NCBI GenBank assembly: GCA_035527715.1 | Contig: DATKZY010000175.1 | Span: forward strand, 1-64,000 | Direction of reading: 5' to 3' | DNA length: 64,000 bases | Source of the DNA: DSUN01 sp035527715 | Lineage (GTDB): Bacteria > Planctomycetota > PUPC01 > DSUN01 | Shown here: positions 57,074 to 64,000 of the stretch, in pieces | How positions within the stretch are numbered: the first letter of the stretch is position 1 | How the letters are laid out: each line of letters begins with the position of its first letter | Translations under genes and position numbers: made by a program | Notes under the pieces: generated by a model | Told to the model about the DNA's origin: nothing | Seen by the model: only the letters and a program-made list of their open reading frames with translations | The model's database searches: none

Positions 57074-57201
57074 CTCATGCCCTCCGGCCGATGTCTGCGA
57101 GGTCGCGGGAAGACAAAGCGCGCCAAGCAGTCGCGCGCAGCCCGTATGTCGCGGAAGGGCGAGGAGGTGAAGACGCGGACCGTTCGCCAACCGTGAGCCA
57201 T
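57070..57201 (-). pseudogene. Truncated DUF4062 N terminus, upstream of the WD40 remnant
   Basis: A 43-codon frame reads RTVRVFTSSPFRDIRAARDC, then LARFVFPRPR. This matches the DUF4062 opening (RVFVSSTFRD...ERNALQEKAFPRLRD in the intact gene). About 2.3 kb of DUF4062/NTPase sequence is missing, yet its TGA still overlaps the next ATG exactly as in the intact pair. Confidence 0.7.
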
Positions 57202-57598
57202 GGCACCCTCAAGCTCTGGGTCTACTGGCGGGATGAAGGATAGCACCCAGGCCGGGCCACGTCAACTGCCCTGCACCCCGCGGGCCCTCCGACGCCCAAA
57301 GCTCGTTTGCCGTGAGGATGGAGGATAGCACTCGGAACGGGCTACTTCATCACCGCAGTGCGCGCGCCGAGGCCGACTACAGCCTTTGGTGGGATGGCGG
57401 CAACACGACAAGCAGCCCTACGCTTGGCCTCGATGGCCAGCCGGGGATTCGTCGCCCTCTTGGAGGCGCTCGACAGCCGCGGCCACCGCCTCACAAGCCC
57501 GCCTCACAGATGCCCGCGCCGGAGCTGCACACCAATTGAGTACGATGTCCCGAGACTGGCCTTGATGAGATCCAGTCACAACAGCATTCGCATGAATC
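57202..57598. other. Gap with no gene supported
   Basis: Two related segments (GATGAAGGATAGCACCCAGGC near 57232 and GATGGAGGATAGCACTCGGAA near 57316) suggest a small duplication. Nothing else is recognisable. Confidence 0.4.
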
Positions 57599-57799
57599 TC
57601 AGTGCTGAGCAAAGAAGAACCAGGCGGCAACTGCTCCCACCAGAAGCACGAAAACACAGACCACCCACGCAACCACGTTGCTCTTGCGGTTACAGATGCA
57701 AAGGCAGTTGGGGCACTGCACGAGCTTGAGTTCCCCGTGAAGACCAGTGTACTCCGAGAACACCAATCCACATTGCGGGCATTTGAACTTCTCTTTCAT
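57599..57799 (-). CDS. Small zinc-ribbon membrane protein
   Basis: A 66-residue protein. Two CxxC knuckles (KCPQCG at ~6-11 and QCPNCLCIC at ~28-36) form a zinc ribbon, followed by one transmembrane helix (VVAWVVCVFVLLVGAVAAWFF) and a short tail. With no signal peptide, the ribbon should face the cytoplasm. GGAGATGAAG precedes the ATG. It is the last gene of the minus-strand NTPase/WD40/TPR group, 58 bases after the TPR gene. It could anchor or read the complex at the membrane. Function is unknown. Confidence 0.7.
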   Translation of the reverse strand: MKEKFKCPQCGLVFSEYTGLHGELKLVQCPNCLCICNRKSNVVAWVVCVFVLLVGAVAAWFFFAQH

Positions 57800-57857
57800 C
57801 ACTTCATCTCCGTTGGGTTGGTCGAGCGAGCCCCGGTTCTCGGGACCTCGTTCACGT

Positions 57858-58928
57858 TCAAGAAAGACCGTTTGAGATTGCGCGTCGACAAGTGGCCATG
57901 TTGGGCTCCAGGCCGCCGCTCCTGAATCCCAATGACTTGGCTCTTTCATAGGCATGAAGCGCCTCACGGAAGCGCCTCGATTGTGCCAGGCAGATGCCCA
58001 ACAGATACCACACGTCAGCGTATTCCGGCTCGATATTCAGAGCCTCGCGACACAGAACTGCGGCTTCGCCGTAGCGTTTCTGTTTCGACAGAATCAAGGC
58101 TTTGTTCCTGAGAACATCCGGCATGAGGGTGGGATCAGAACGGCCCGCCCTGTCCAACAATTCGATTGCCTTCTCGAATTGTCCATGCCCGGCCAGTTCA
58201 ATGCCCTGCTCCAAGAGCAAGGCGGCCTGCCTATCGGGCTCGTGCTCCCAACGCTCAAGCGGGCGCTTCCTGATACGCAGGAACTTCTGGAGCTTCATCA
58301 GGTCCGAGAGTCTCGGGTCTATCCTCTCCAATGCATTGGCGACGTTAGCGCGCATCTCACAATTCCACCCCAGCAAGGTCACTCTCTGACCTGAAGGTTT
58401 GACATCCATCGGCAGATGGCCCTGTTTGATTATGAACTGGAACTGATCTTGCGGTACAGGTCGCTCCGTCAGCGGCGTACCCAACCCAAACAACGTGGCT
58501 CGGGCTAGCCAGAGCCATGGTTGCATGCACAGGGCGTAGGCCAGTAGCGCTGCCGCACCCTCCGCCTTGTCGGGGAAGACGTAATTGGCGTTCTCTAGCG
58601 CCATCATCAAGTCCCCCTGCACGTGGATCGGCAGATGCGCGGTGCTCAATGCCCTTGCGATATGGTATCTGACGAGCCATGCCGACAGAACAGGCGGGTA
58701 GGACAGAAGTACCTCGACGACGCCCTTGAGCTGCTCTGGGGTGCGGGTGTTGGCCTTGCCCCTGTCCGTCATAGGCTGACCCGTCATGCTCAAGTTCCCT
58801 TTCCTGAACGCCTCCACGAGGAGTTGGTCTGCCGGCAAGGCCATCCTCTGACACTCAAACTCCGCATCGCGGATGAGCCGCGCCTTGATCTCGGAATACG
58901 CTATGGCATTCCTGATGAACCTGAACAT
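57858..58928 (-). CDS. TPR-containing protein of the DUF4062/WD40 operon
   Basis: A 356-residue protein. The first ~230 residues are helical and unrecognised (IKARLIRDAEFECQRMALPADQ, VVEVLLSYPPVLSAWLVRYHIA). The last ~120 are three or four tetratricopeptide repeats (ALLLEQGIELAGHGQFEKAI, LRNKALILSKQKRYGEAAVL, YLLGICLAQSRRFREALHAY). TPRs bind proteins, so it may be an adaptor or sensor for the NTPase. GAAGGAAAGGG precedes the ATG at 58928, which overlaps the WD40 gene's end by 28 bases. This ties its translation to that gene. Confidence 0.72.
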   Translation of the reverse strand: MFRFIRNAIAYSEIKARLIRDAEFECQRMALPADQLLVEAFRKGNLSMTGQPMTDRGKANTRTPEQLKGVVEVLLSYPPVLSAWLVRYHIARALSTAHLPIHVQGDLMMALENANYVFPDKAEGAAALLAYALCMQPWLWLARATLFGLGTPLTERPVPQDQFQFIIKQGHLPMDVKPSGQRVTLLGWNCEMRANVANALERIDPRLSDLMKLQKFLRIRKRPLERWEHEPDRQAALLLEQGIELAGHGQFEKAIELLDRAGRSDPTLMPDVLRNKALILSKQKRYGEAAVLCREALNIEPEYADVWYLLGICLAQSRRFREALHAYERAKSLGFRSGGLEPNMATCRRAISNGLS

Positions 58929-61093
58929 AGGTGTACCCTTTCCTTCTGTGCGCTGGCTGTACGAAGGCCAACAGTACTGAACATCGAGACGGTTCCCTGT
59001 TGATCGCAGGTAGTCACCAGATCGCCTGTTGGACGAATGGAAGCGAAGGCCAACGCGTTCGCTACCGGTAGTACCCATTGGTCGTCGAGTCCCTGGGCAG
59101 TCGTGTCCATGATGTGGCACTCCGATAGAGTGGGGATGTAGACCACAACCTGTTTGCAGCCTGAGCGGAGGCACATCAGTTTGGCGGGTTCGGAGAAACA
59201 CCTCTCGGCAGTCTGCTCGAGCGTCACCAAGTTCCAGAGAGTGACCACACAGCCGCCGGCCGTTACACGCGAGGTAATGAACGCGTCGTCCTCAGAAACG
59301 AGAAGGTCAATGCCTTGGACAGCCAGTTCGCTGCCGAATGGCCCCGCGATCCTGTGCCCGCTGGCCGCATGCGGACTGAACCAGATGGCGATAACATCAC
59401 GAGGCCATAGCTTGTTGAAACGGCAGCCGTGACCCAGCACTAGAACTGTGCCGTCATCTGAGAGCCGGACCGCACAAGCAACCATGGGCACGGAGAGCGT
59501 TGTGTGCCTTCCTGTGTCGACAAACACCCACTCAAGTCGCTCCCTGGCAAACACACAGACGATCCGACCGTTGGGCGAAACGGAAACGACCGATCCTGCC
59601 TCCATGCGAGCGCTGAACCTGCCGCGTGCATCCACCCCGTCGACTGTATCTCTGAGCCACCACTGACCGTCGTGGGTAACTAGAAGATGGAATCGGCATG
59701 AGGACACGGCGGATGCCGCAATGGGTTTGCCCAAGGATACGGGACGGCGCGACGCGTGTTGCTGCCAATTCGGCTCGGCGATGTCGAATGAGCGCATGTG
59801 CCCTGCATGCTGGGTAACCGTTACCGAATGGCCGGCGTGAGTGTAGTCAACAGCCTGGACTTGGGGTGACTCAAGCCCACCAACATCGAGAGCGCCTGGT
59901 AAGTCCACTAGATGGCACTGCTGGTCTCCTGAGGCCGCGACCATGAGTAGTGACCCTCCGGCAGCCGAGGCAAGCCGGACCGTTCCCCGGCCACATCCGA
60001 GGATCTTGGCCGGCGTGGTTCGCCTAGACAGAGAGACATGGAACACATTACCGCCGAAGTCGGCCACCGCGACGGCCGAATCGTCGAGGAACGTGCCCAC
60101 AATGAGCGGAGTATCAGGAGGCGAGTCCAGCACGGAAGTCGCCCTGACCCGCCTGCTGTGAATCCCGGTCGGCCATATCCGACAGCTTCCGTCCTTGCCG
60201 ACACTCATGACCGACTCGCCCGAGGGTGACAAGCTGATATCGGACACGCCACCAGCATGGCAGCGGATATCCTTCAGATGGGCACCAGACACCGTGGACC
60301 AGATCGTGCAAACGCCATCGCCACCGGCAGCGATGACGCTCGCATCATCACGTGAGAAGATGACCTTACGCATGAGCCTGCCAGGAGTTGCATACCTCCA
60401 AAGCAACTCACCGCTCTGCAAGTCGAATACGCCCACCCACCCTGCGCGGCTGGACACGCCGCAGGCTGCAAGCTTCTTGCCATCCTTTGCGAACACGACG
60501 GAGAGCAGTTCGCCGTCCGGGACACGGAACGTACGCTCTCGGGATCCATAGGTGTCTAGAACAAGGCATATTGTGCCGGCCTCTTGCGACCACTGGGCGC
60601 ATCCCAGAAGGGACCCGTCCGCTGACAGCGCGACGGTGGAGTAACGGAACCCGACATCCGCGGGGAGTCTCAAGATCTCGCTGTCGGAATCCCTGTTGAT
60701 CAGCCGCACTCGCTCTCCCGAACAGAGGGCGATTCGCCGACCATCGGCACTGGTTGAGGCCGCAACCGGCTCGCCCTCGAAGGGAATCGTATGATGATAC
60801 ACCCCTGATGACCGCGTTGCTCTCTCTAACCGAAGCCACCGGAATCCCGGTGTCTGACATTGCTTCTCGTCCCGCCACCGCCGAACAGAAGTACCCAGTT
60901 CCGCCGCTTCGGGGCAGTCGTACCACCAGCACGAATTCCACGTGCACTGGAAGAGGGTGGTGGGGTGGCGGGCGATGAAGTGAATGTCGCGGCGGATGGC
61001 TTCTTTGAGGAGCGAGAGGATGTGGTGCCGGGGATGGGACGCTGGCATTGCGGCAAGGGCGTCGTGGAAGTCCTTGACGAGGTCGAAGATCAT
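58901..61093 (-). CDS. WD40 beta-propeller protein with the HPTTLFQ..NSCWWYDCPEA domain
   Basis: A 730-residue soluble protein. Residues 1-95 are a helical cap. It begins MIFDLVKDFHDALAAMP, includes AIRRDIHFIARHPTTLFQ and CTWNSCWWYDCPEA, and is seen before WD40 repeats in planctomycete NACHT/WD40 proteins. From ~105 on, WD40-like blades follow (VFAKDGKKLAACGVSSRAGW, VIFSRDDASVIAAGGDGVCT, DISLSPSGESVMSVGKDGSC), probably two propellers. The start overlaps the DUF4062 gene by four bases (ATGA). In related single-chain proteins these parts are one polypeptide; here the sensor propeller is separate. Confidence 0.8.
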   Translation of the reverse strand: MIFDLVKDFHDALAAMPASHPRHHILSLLKEAIRRDIHFIARHPTTLFQCTWNSCWWYDCPEAAELGTSVRRWRDEKQCQTPGFRWLRLERATRSSGVYHHTIPFEGEPVAASTSADGRRIALCSGERVRLINRDSDSEILRLPADVGFRYSTVALSADGSLLGCAQWSQEAGTICLVLDTYGSRERTFRVPDGELLSVVFAKDGKKLAACGVSSRAGWVGVFDLQSGELLWRYATPGRLMRKVIFSRDDASVIAAGGDGVCTIWSTVSGAHLKDIRCHAGGVSDISLSPSGESVMSVGKDGSCRIWPTGIHSRRVRATSVLDSPPDTPLIVGTFLDDSAVAVADFGGNVFHVSLSRRTTPAKILGCGRGTVRLASAAGGSLLMVAASGDQQCHLVDLPGALDVGGLESPQVQAVDYTHAGHSVTVTQHAGHMRSFDIAEPNWQQHASRRPVSLGKPIAASAVSSCRFHLLVTHDGQWWLRDTVDGVDARGRFSARMEAGSVVSVSPNGRIVCVFARERLEWVFVDTGRHTTLSVPMVACAVRLSDDGTVLVLGHGCRFNKLWPRDVIAIWFSPHAASGHRIAGPFGSELAVQGIDLLVSEDDAFITSRVTAGGCVVTLWNLVTLEQTAERCFSEPAKLMCLRSGCKQVVVYIPTLSECHIMDTTAQGLDDQWVLPVANALAFASIRPTGDLVTTCDQQGTVSMFSTVGLRTASAQKERVHLCSGSSGMP

Positions 61094-63531
61094 GGCTTGG
61101 CCTCCCCTGCCGCTGCGGCGGGCTCGGTGGCGGGCTGCTCGCGGAAGTTGGGATCGGCCTCGGCCTTTGCCTCGAGGAATTGCCAGTCGGTGAGGAGGTC
61201 GGCGACGGCGTCCCAGTAGGGGCTCTTGGGGTCGTTCTTGCCGCCGAGCTTGGCGGCCTCGAGGCGATGGTAGGGCAGCTCGACGACTTTGCGGACGTTT
61301 GCCGGCCGCGGAGTGGGGGGCAACCGCTTGGCTCGGGCACGCTGGGCTTCGAGCGACTCGGCCCAGTAGTCCAGTTTGTGAAAGTAGTCGCCTAGGCGGA
61401 CGTGGACGGCAAGCCGCGCGTCCTCCGTGGCGAGGTAGCGGAGGTTGACGGCCTCGGCAACCTGGCGATGGTAGAAGTTCATCACGACCGTGCCGTCGGC
61501 ACGCCGCTCGGTCATGTAGGGCTTGAGGTCGGCACGCAGGCGCGACCAGATGACGACGGGCAGGCGGTCAACCTTAGGGGATTCGGGGTTGCGGCTGAGG
61601 AAATCCTCCATCACGGCTCCCTCGGCGGACAAGATGTCGAGTAGCTCATCCTCCGTGAGCCCGTTCTTCGCGGCGGCGATGCTGCCGAGGGCGCGCTCGA
61701 CGAGGAGCCGTCCGTGGCGGCGCGGCTGTTCGAGGCCGCGGAGCATGTCCGCCAGGATGCCCTCGACGCTGTCGCCGAGGCCGGGGATGGCGTCGGCGCC
61801 GCACGGCAACCCGTCCCAGGAGCGCCAGCGCCGTGCCTCCTCGAAGGCGACCTTGAGATAGAGCGGGCGGCCGTTGGAGGCGAACTTGTCGAGGACGTCT
61901 CTCCGCTGGTCGTCCTGGAGTGTGCGGCGGGCATCGTCGAGCCAGGTCTCCAGCAGCGTTCCGCCGTCTTGGGCGCTCAGCGCGCCGACCTCCACGAGGC
62001 GGTCTGGCCAGATGCGTCGGGCGATGTCGCAGCACTCGCCGGCGGCGCCCTCGGCGTCGAGCGCGGAGACGACGAGCTTGACGCCGGGCGCCAGCTCGCG
62101 CGGCAGCCAGTAGAGCATCCGCGCGTTGTCGGTGGGATTGAGTTGGTCAAGGGCGTCGAGGAAGACAACGGCGCGGGCGGGAGGCGCCGCCTGCGCGTCG
62201 GCCTTCTCCGAGCCGGCGAGGCGTTCGCGGAATGCCTTGACCAGCTCGTTCATGTCAGAGGGCGGCGACGGGATGCCGAGCTGCTCGCAGAGGCTGCGCA
62301 GGAGGGAGCGAAGGTCGGCCGAGCCAGGCGTTGCGCCGATGAAGCGGGCGACCACCTGCTCAGGCTTGGTGAGGGTGAGCCAGGCGTGCGCCATCAGCGC
62401 CGTCTTGCCGCTGCCCGAGACGCCGTGGATGACGAGGGGGCGGTTGTCCTGGCTATCGCCGAGGTAGGCATTGATCCGCGCGAGCACATCGAGCCGGCCG
62501 ATGAAGTGGCGGCTGCGGTCCTGGGCGAACTCCAGGTGGGCTTCCTTTTCCCGCTCCAGTTCCGGCCTCTGCTGGAACGCTTTCAGCTCTGCGTCAATGA
62601 TGCCTTCCAGGTCCTGGACGACGCGCTCGCACAGGGCATCGAGGTCGGACTCTGGGTGGTCGCCTTGCCACTTCGCCTCGTAACGGCAGATGTGCTCGGG
62701 GGGCAGGCGATGCTCCAACTGCCCCTTGAGGGCGGCCAGGCACTCCCTGTCGGCGCCCGTGTCAACAAAGCCGGCAGCCGAGCCGTCGGCCGGGGCGTCC
62801 TTGATCTCGCGGAAGTAGGCGAAGACGTGCTTCTCCGCGTCGAGGCCGGGATGCAGGGCACCGTGATCGATCTCCTGATGCGTCGCCGAGCGCTCGTAGC
62901 GCTGACGGCGGGGGTCGTCTGCCGCCCAGCCGAGCTGGCCTATGGCGGAGACGAGGAGCGCGTGCATGTCGGCCTCGCGCCTGTGCCAATCCTCCGCCTC
63001 GTCGCGGCAGATGCGCCGCTTGTCGGCGTCTGAGACGTTCTTCGGGAAGTCGACCGTTCGCGGCTGGAGGACATACTCCGCGGGGACCGCGTTCAGGTCC
63101 TTGCGATACCACCCGAGGCGGTTGGCGGCCGCGCCGTCGCGCCACGGGGGCACGTCCTGGCCTGTCACGAGCAGTGGCCCCTGGGGTTCCGGCACGCGGG
63201 CGAGGATCGCCTCGAACTCATCGGCGGGGATTTGCTCGGGGAGCGGTCGCCAGCCGTAGCGCTCGCCCAGAAGGACGATGAAGTTGGGCTTCGGCGACAC
63301 CTGCTGGCATCGGGCGAGTTCCTCGAAGCAGATGCGCATCGTCTGCTGGTCGAGGGCCGCTTCCTGGCTCACGCCCCAGCGCAGGTCAATCGCCTGGAAG
63401 CGTGCACCGCGCTTCTGGCAGTAGTCTCGCAGCCTCGGGAACGCCTTCTCCTGAAGTGCGTTCCGTTCCGCGATCAGGTCCCTGAACGTCGAGCTGACGA
63501 ACACTCGGAAGATTAGATCTCGTCGTGTCAT
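61090..63531 (-). CDS. DUF4062-P-loop (STAND/NACHT-like) NTPase
   Basis: An 813-residue protein. Residues 7-~110 are DUF4062 (FRVFVSSTFRDLIAERNAL, IDLRWGVSQEAA, FIVLLGERYGWRP), an N-terminal module found before STAND NTPases. A P-loop domain begins near 343 (FIGR). It has Walker A GVSGSGKT at 370-377 and Walker B AVVFLDALDQL at 454-464. A helical part with an NWD/TEP1-like look follows (FYHRQVAEAVNLRYL). The order DUF4062-NTPase-WD40 resembles animal NWD1/TEP1/NPHP3 proteins, but the WD40 part is the next gene. It is likely a signal-triggered oligomerising switch, possibly in defence. AAGGGG precedes the ATG. Confidence 0.85.
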   Translation of the reverse strand: MTRRDLIFRVFVSSTFRDLIAERNALQEKAFPRLRDYCQKRGARFQAIDLRWGVSQEAALDQQTMRICFEELARCQQVSPKPNFIVLLGERYGWRPLPEQIPADEFEAILARVPEPQGPLLVTGQDVPPWRDGAAANRLGWYRKDLNAVPAEYVLQPRTVDFPKNVSDADKRRICRDEAEDWHRREADMHALLVSAIGQLGWAADDPRRQRYERSATHQEIDHGALHPGLDAEKHVFAYFREIKDAPADGSAAGFVDTGADRECLAALKGQLEHRLPPEHICRYEAKWQGDHPESDLDALCERVVQDLEGIIDAELKAFQQRPELEREKEAHLEFAQDRSRHFIGRLDVLARINAYLGDSQDNRPLVIHGVSGSGKTALMAHAWLTLTKPEQVVARFIGATPGSADLRSLLRSLCEQLGIPSPPSDMNELVKAFRERLAGSEKADAQAAPPARAVVFLDALDQLNPTDNARMLYWLPRELAPGVKLVVSALDAEGAAGECCDIARRIWPDRLVEVGALSAQDGGTLLETWLDDARRTLQDDQRRDVLDKFASNGRPLYLKVAFEEARRWRSWDGLPCGADAIPGLGDSVEGILADMLRGLEQPRRHGRLLVERALGSIAAAKNGLTEDELLDILSAEGAVMEDFLSRNPESPKVDRLPVVIWSRLRADLKPYMTERRADGTVVMNFYHRQVAEAVNLRYLATEDARLAVHVRLGDYFHKLDYWAESLEAQRARAKRLPPTPRPANVRKVVELPYHRLEAAKLGGKNDPKSPYWDAVADLLTDWQFLEAKAEADPNFREQPATEPAAAAGEAKP

Positions 63532-63609
63532 GAGGCATCCCCTTCAGTTGTCAATCGGCGGCCTGACCACGGGGATATCAGTGAAAGAGGATACAGACCG
63601 AAACAGGAT

Positions 63610-63665
63610 CGGCGCCGCGCCGCGTGCATGTCGCGGAGATGAAGATGCGGACGGTTTGCCAGGAG
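63610..63665 (-). pseudogene. DUF4062 N-terminal stub
   Basis: On the minus strand WQTVRIFIS is followed, after a frameshift that corresponds to loss of about 8 bases, by RDMHAARR. Together they match the DUF4062 opening VRVFISSTFRDMHAER. It is a second decayed DUF4062 start in this locus, immediately upstream of the intact gene. Confidence 0.6.
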
Positions 63666-63869
63666 ACAGTGGCGGGCACGCGGGGAATCCTCCTCGGTGG
63701 AGGCACATTCGCGGTATTTGCCTCCCGCGCAGATTACAGGCCGGAATCTCTCGTGTCAAGCGACTCCGCTTCTGAGGCGGCCCAAGCTCGCCAGCGGCGG
63801 CAGTTGTGTCGCATCCGTCGGGGCTCAAGACGACCCAGAAACCCTCGGGCGCGCCGGCACCCTGCCCAT

Positions 63870-63898
63870 TTGGCAACCCGACGCGGTCCGCCTATGAT
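63870..63898 (+). promoter_or_regulatory. Promoter of the TIR-domain gene
   Basis: TTGGCA (63870-63875), 17 bp, TATGAT (63893-63898), 40 bases before the GTG start. Confidence 0.7.
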
Positions 63899-63937
63899 CC
63901 ACGCGGCCGCGGAGCTCTTGCCCGCGGAGGGTCGCCC

Positions 63938-64000
63938 GTGCCCTGCGACCTCTTCATCAGCCACTCGCGGCGCGATAACGCTCAGGGGCGCATCAGCGAG
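63938..64000 (+). CDS. TIR-domain protein, N terminus only
   Basis: The last 63 bases read PCDLFISHSRRDNAQGRISE after a GTG start, with GCGGAGG eight bases upstream. The block DLFISHSRRDN is the first strand and loop of a TIR domain. TIR domains in bacteria often cleave NAD+ or signal by cyclic ADP-ribose when activated by defence sensors. The gene is cut by the window edge, so later domains are unknown. It is divergent from the DUF4062/WD40 operon. Confidence 0.7.
   Translation, partial: MPCDLFISHSRRDNAQGRISE

Larger units (their letters stand above)
63532..63937. other. Divergent intergenic region between the NTPase and TIR genes
   Basis: It holds a DUF4062 stub (63610-63665) and the TIR gene promoter (63870-63898). 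I see no convincing promoter for the minus-strand operon. Confidence 0.5.

Overview
The window is GC-rich (roughly two thirds G+C by eye). It looks like chromosome from an uncultured Gram-negative bacterium of the PVC group, most likely a Planctomycetota relative. This is inferred, not proven. The reasons are Tat-exported sugar-isomerase-like and FAD proteins, two DUF4091 proteins, a DUF6785-type membrane protein, a fragment resembling planctomycete hydrazine-synthase-alpha-like proteins, outer-membrane barrels and LPS-type genes, and abundant palindromic repeats. Promoters of the form TTGnnn, 16-18 bp, TAnnnT are easy to see and support many of the chosen starts.

Layout. 1-3.3 kb: an internally duplicated hypothetical protein, then a group II intron with its reverse transcriptase inside a cluster of palindromes. 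3.3-5.8 kb: a Tat-exported sugar-isomerase-like protein and a metallo-beta-lactamase-fold hydrolase. 5.8-12.2 kb: a selenium/sulfur and envelope block (alginate-export-type porin, YedE transporter, TusA-like protein, DUF3343 protein, DUF3034 barrel, double-cubane reductase). Two homologous short leader peptides with RNA hairpins precede its two barrel genes. 12.3-16.3 kb: a DUF2089 regulator with a membrane partner, an RraA-like protein and a FAD oxidoreductase. 16.3-17.4 kb: a REP-associated HUH transposase framed by perfect 26-bp inverted repeats. 17.5-27.2 kb: GH116, an FMN-binding TPR protein, a D-aminopeptidase, a DUF4091 lipoprotein, a radical SAM activase and PolX. 28-38 kb: a TPR-Kdo-kinase-like fusion, HigBA, a heptosyltransferase-like protein, GpsA, a DUF4258/DUF2283 pair, a DUF6785 membrane protein, a GH5 enzyme and an RmtB/ArmA-type 16S rRNA methyltransferase. 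38-43.4 kb: a GH38/57-like enzyme, L-rhamnose isomerase, a divergent tRNA-guanine transglycosylase and three tRNAs. 43.4-56.2 kb: gene debris with an IS66 fragment, four secreted propeller or unknown proteins, an alpha/beta hydrolase and a second DUF4091 protein.

57-64 kb is the most distinctive part. A minus-strand operon encodes a DUF4062-P-loop NTPase, a separate WD40 propeller protein translationally coupled to it, a TPR protein and a small zinc-ribbon membrane protein. A TIR-domain gene starts divergently at the window edge. Two decayed copies of the NTPase/WD40 pair flank the operon. This looks like a split-polypeptide STAND-type conflict or signalling locus with local gene turnover.

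The other theme is palindromic repeats. At least seven families of foldback sequence are present. One 57-bp hairpin lies in frame inside the radical SAM gene, and two further repeats lie in frame inside the kinase fusion gene. No rRNA operon or CRISPR array was seen.
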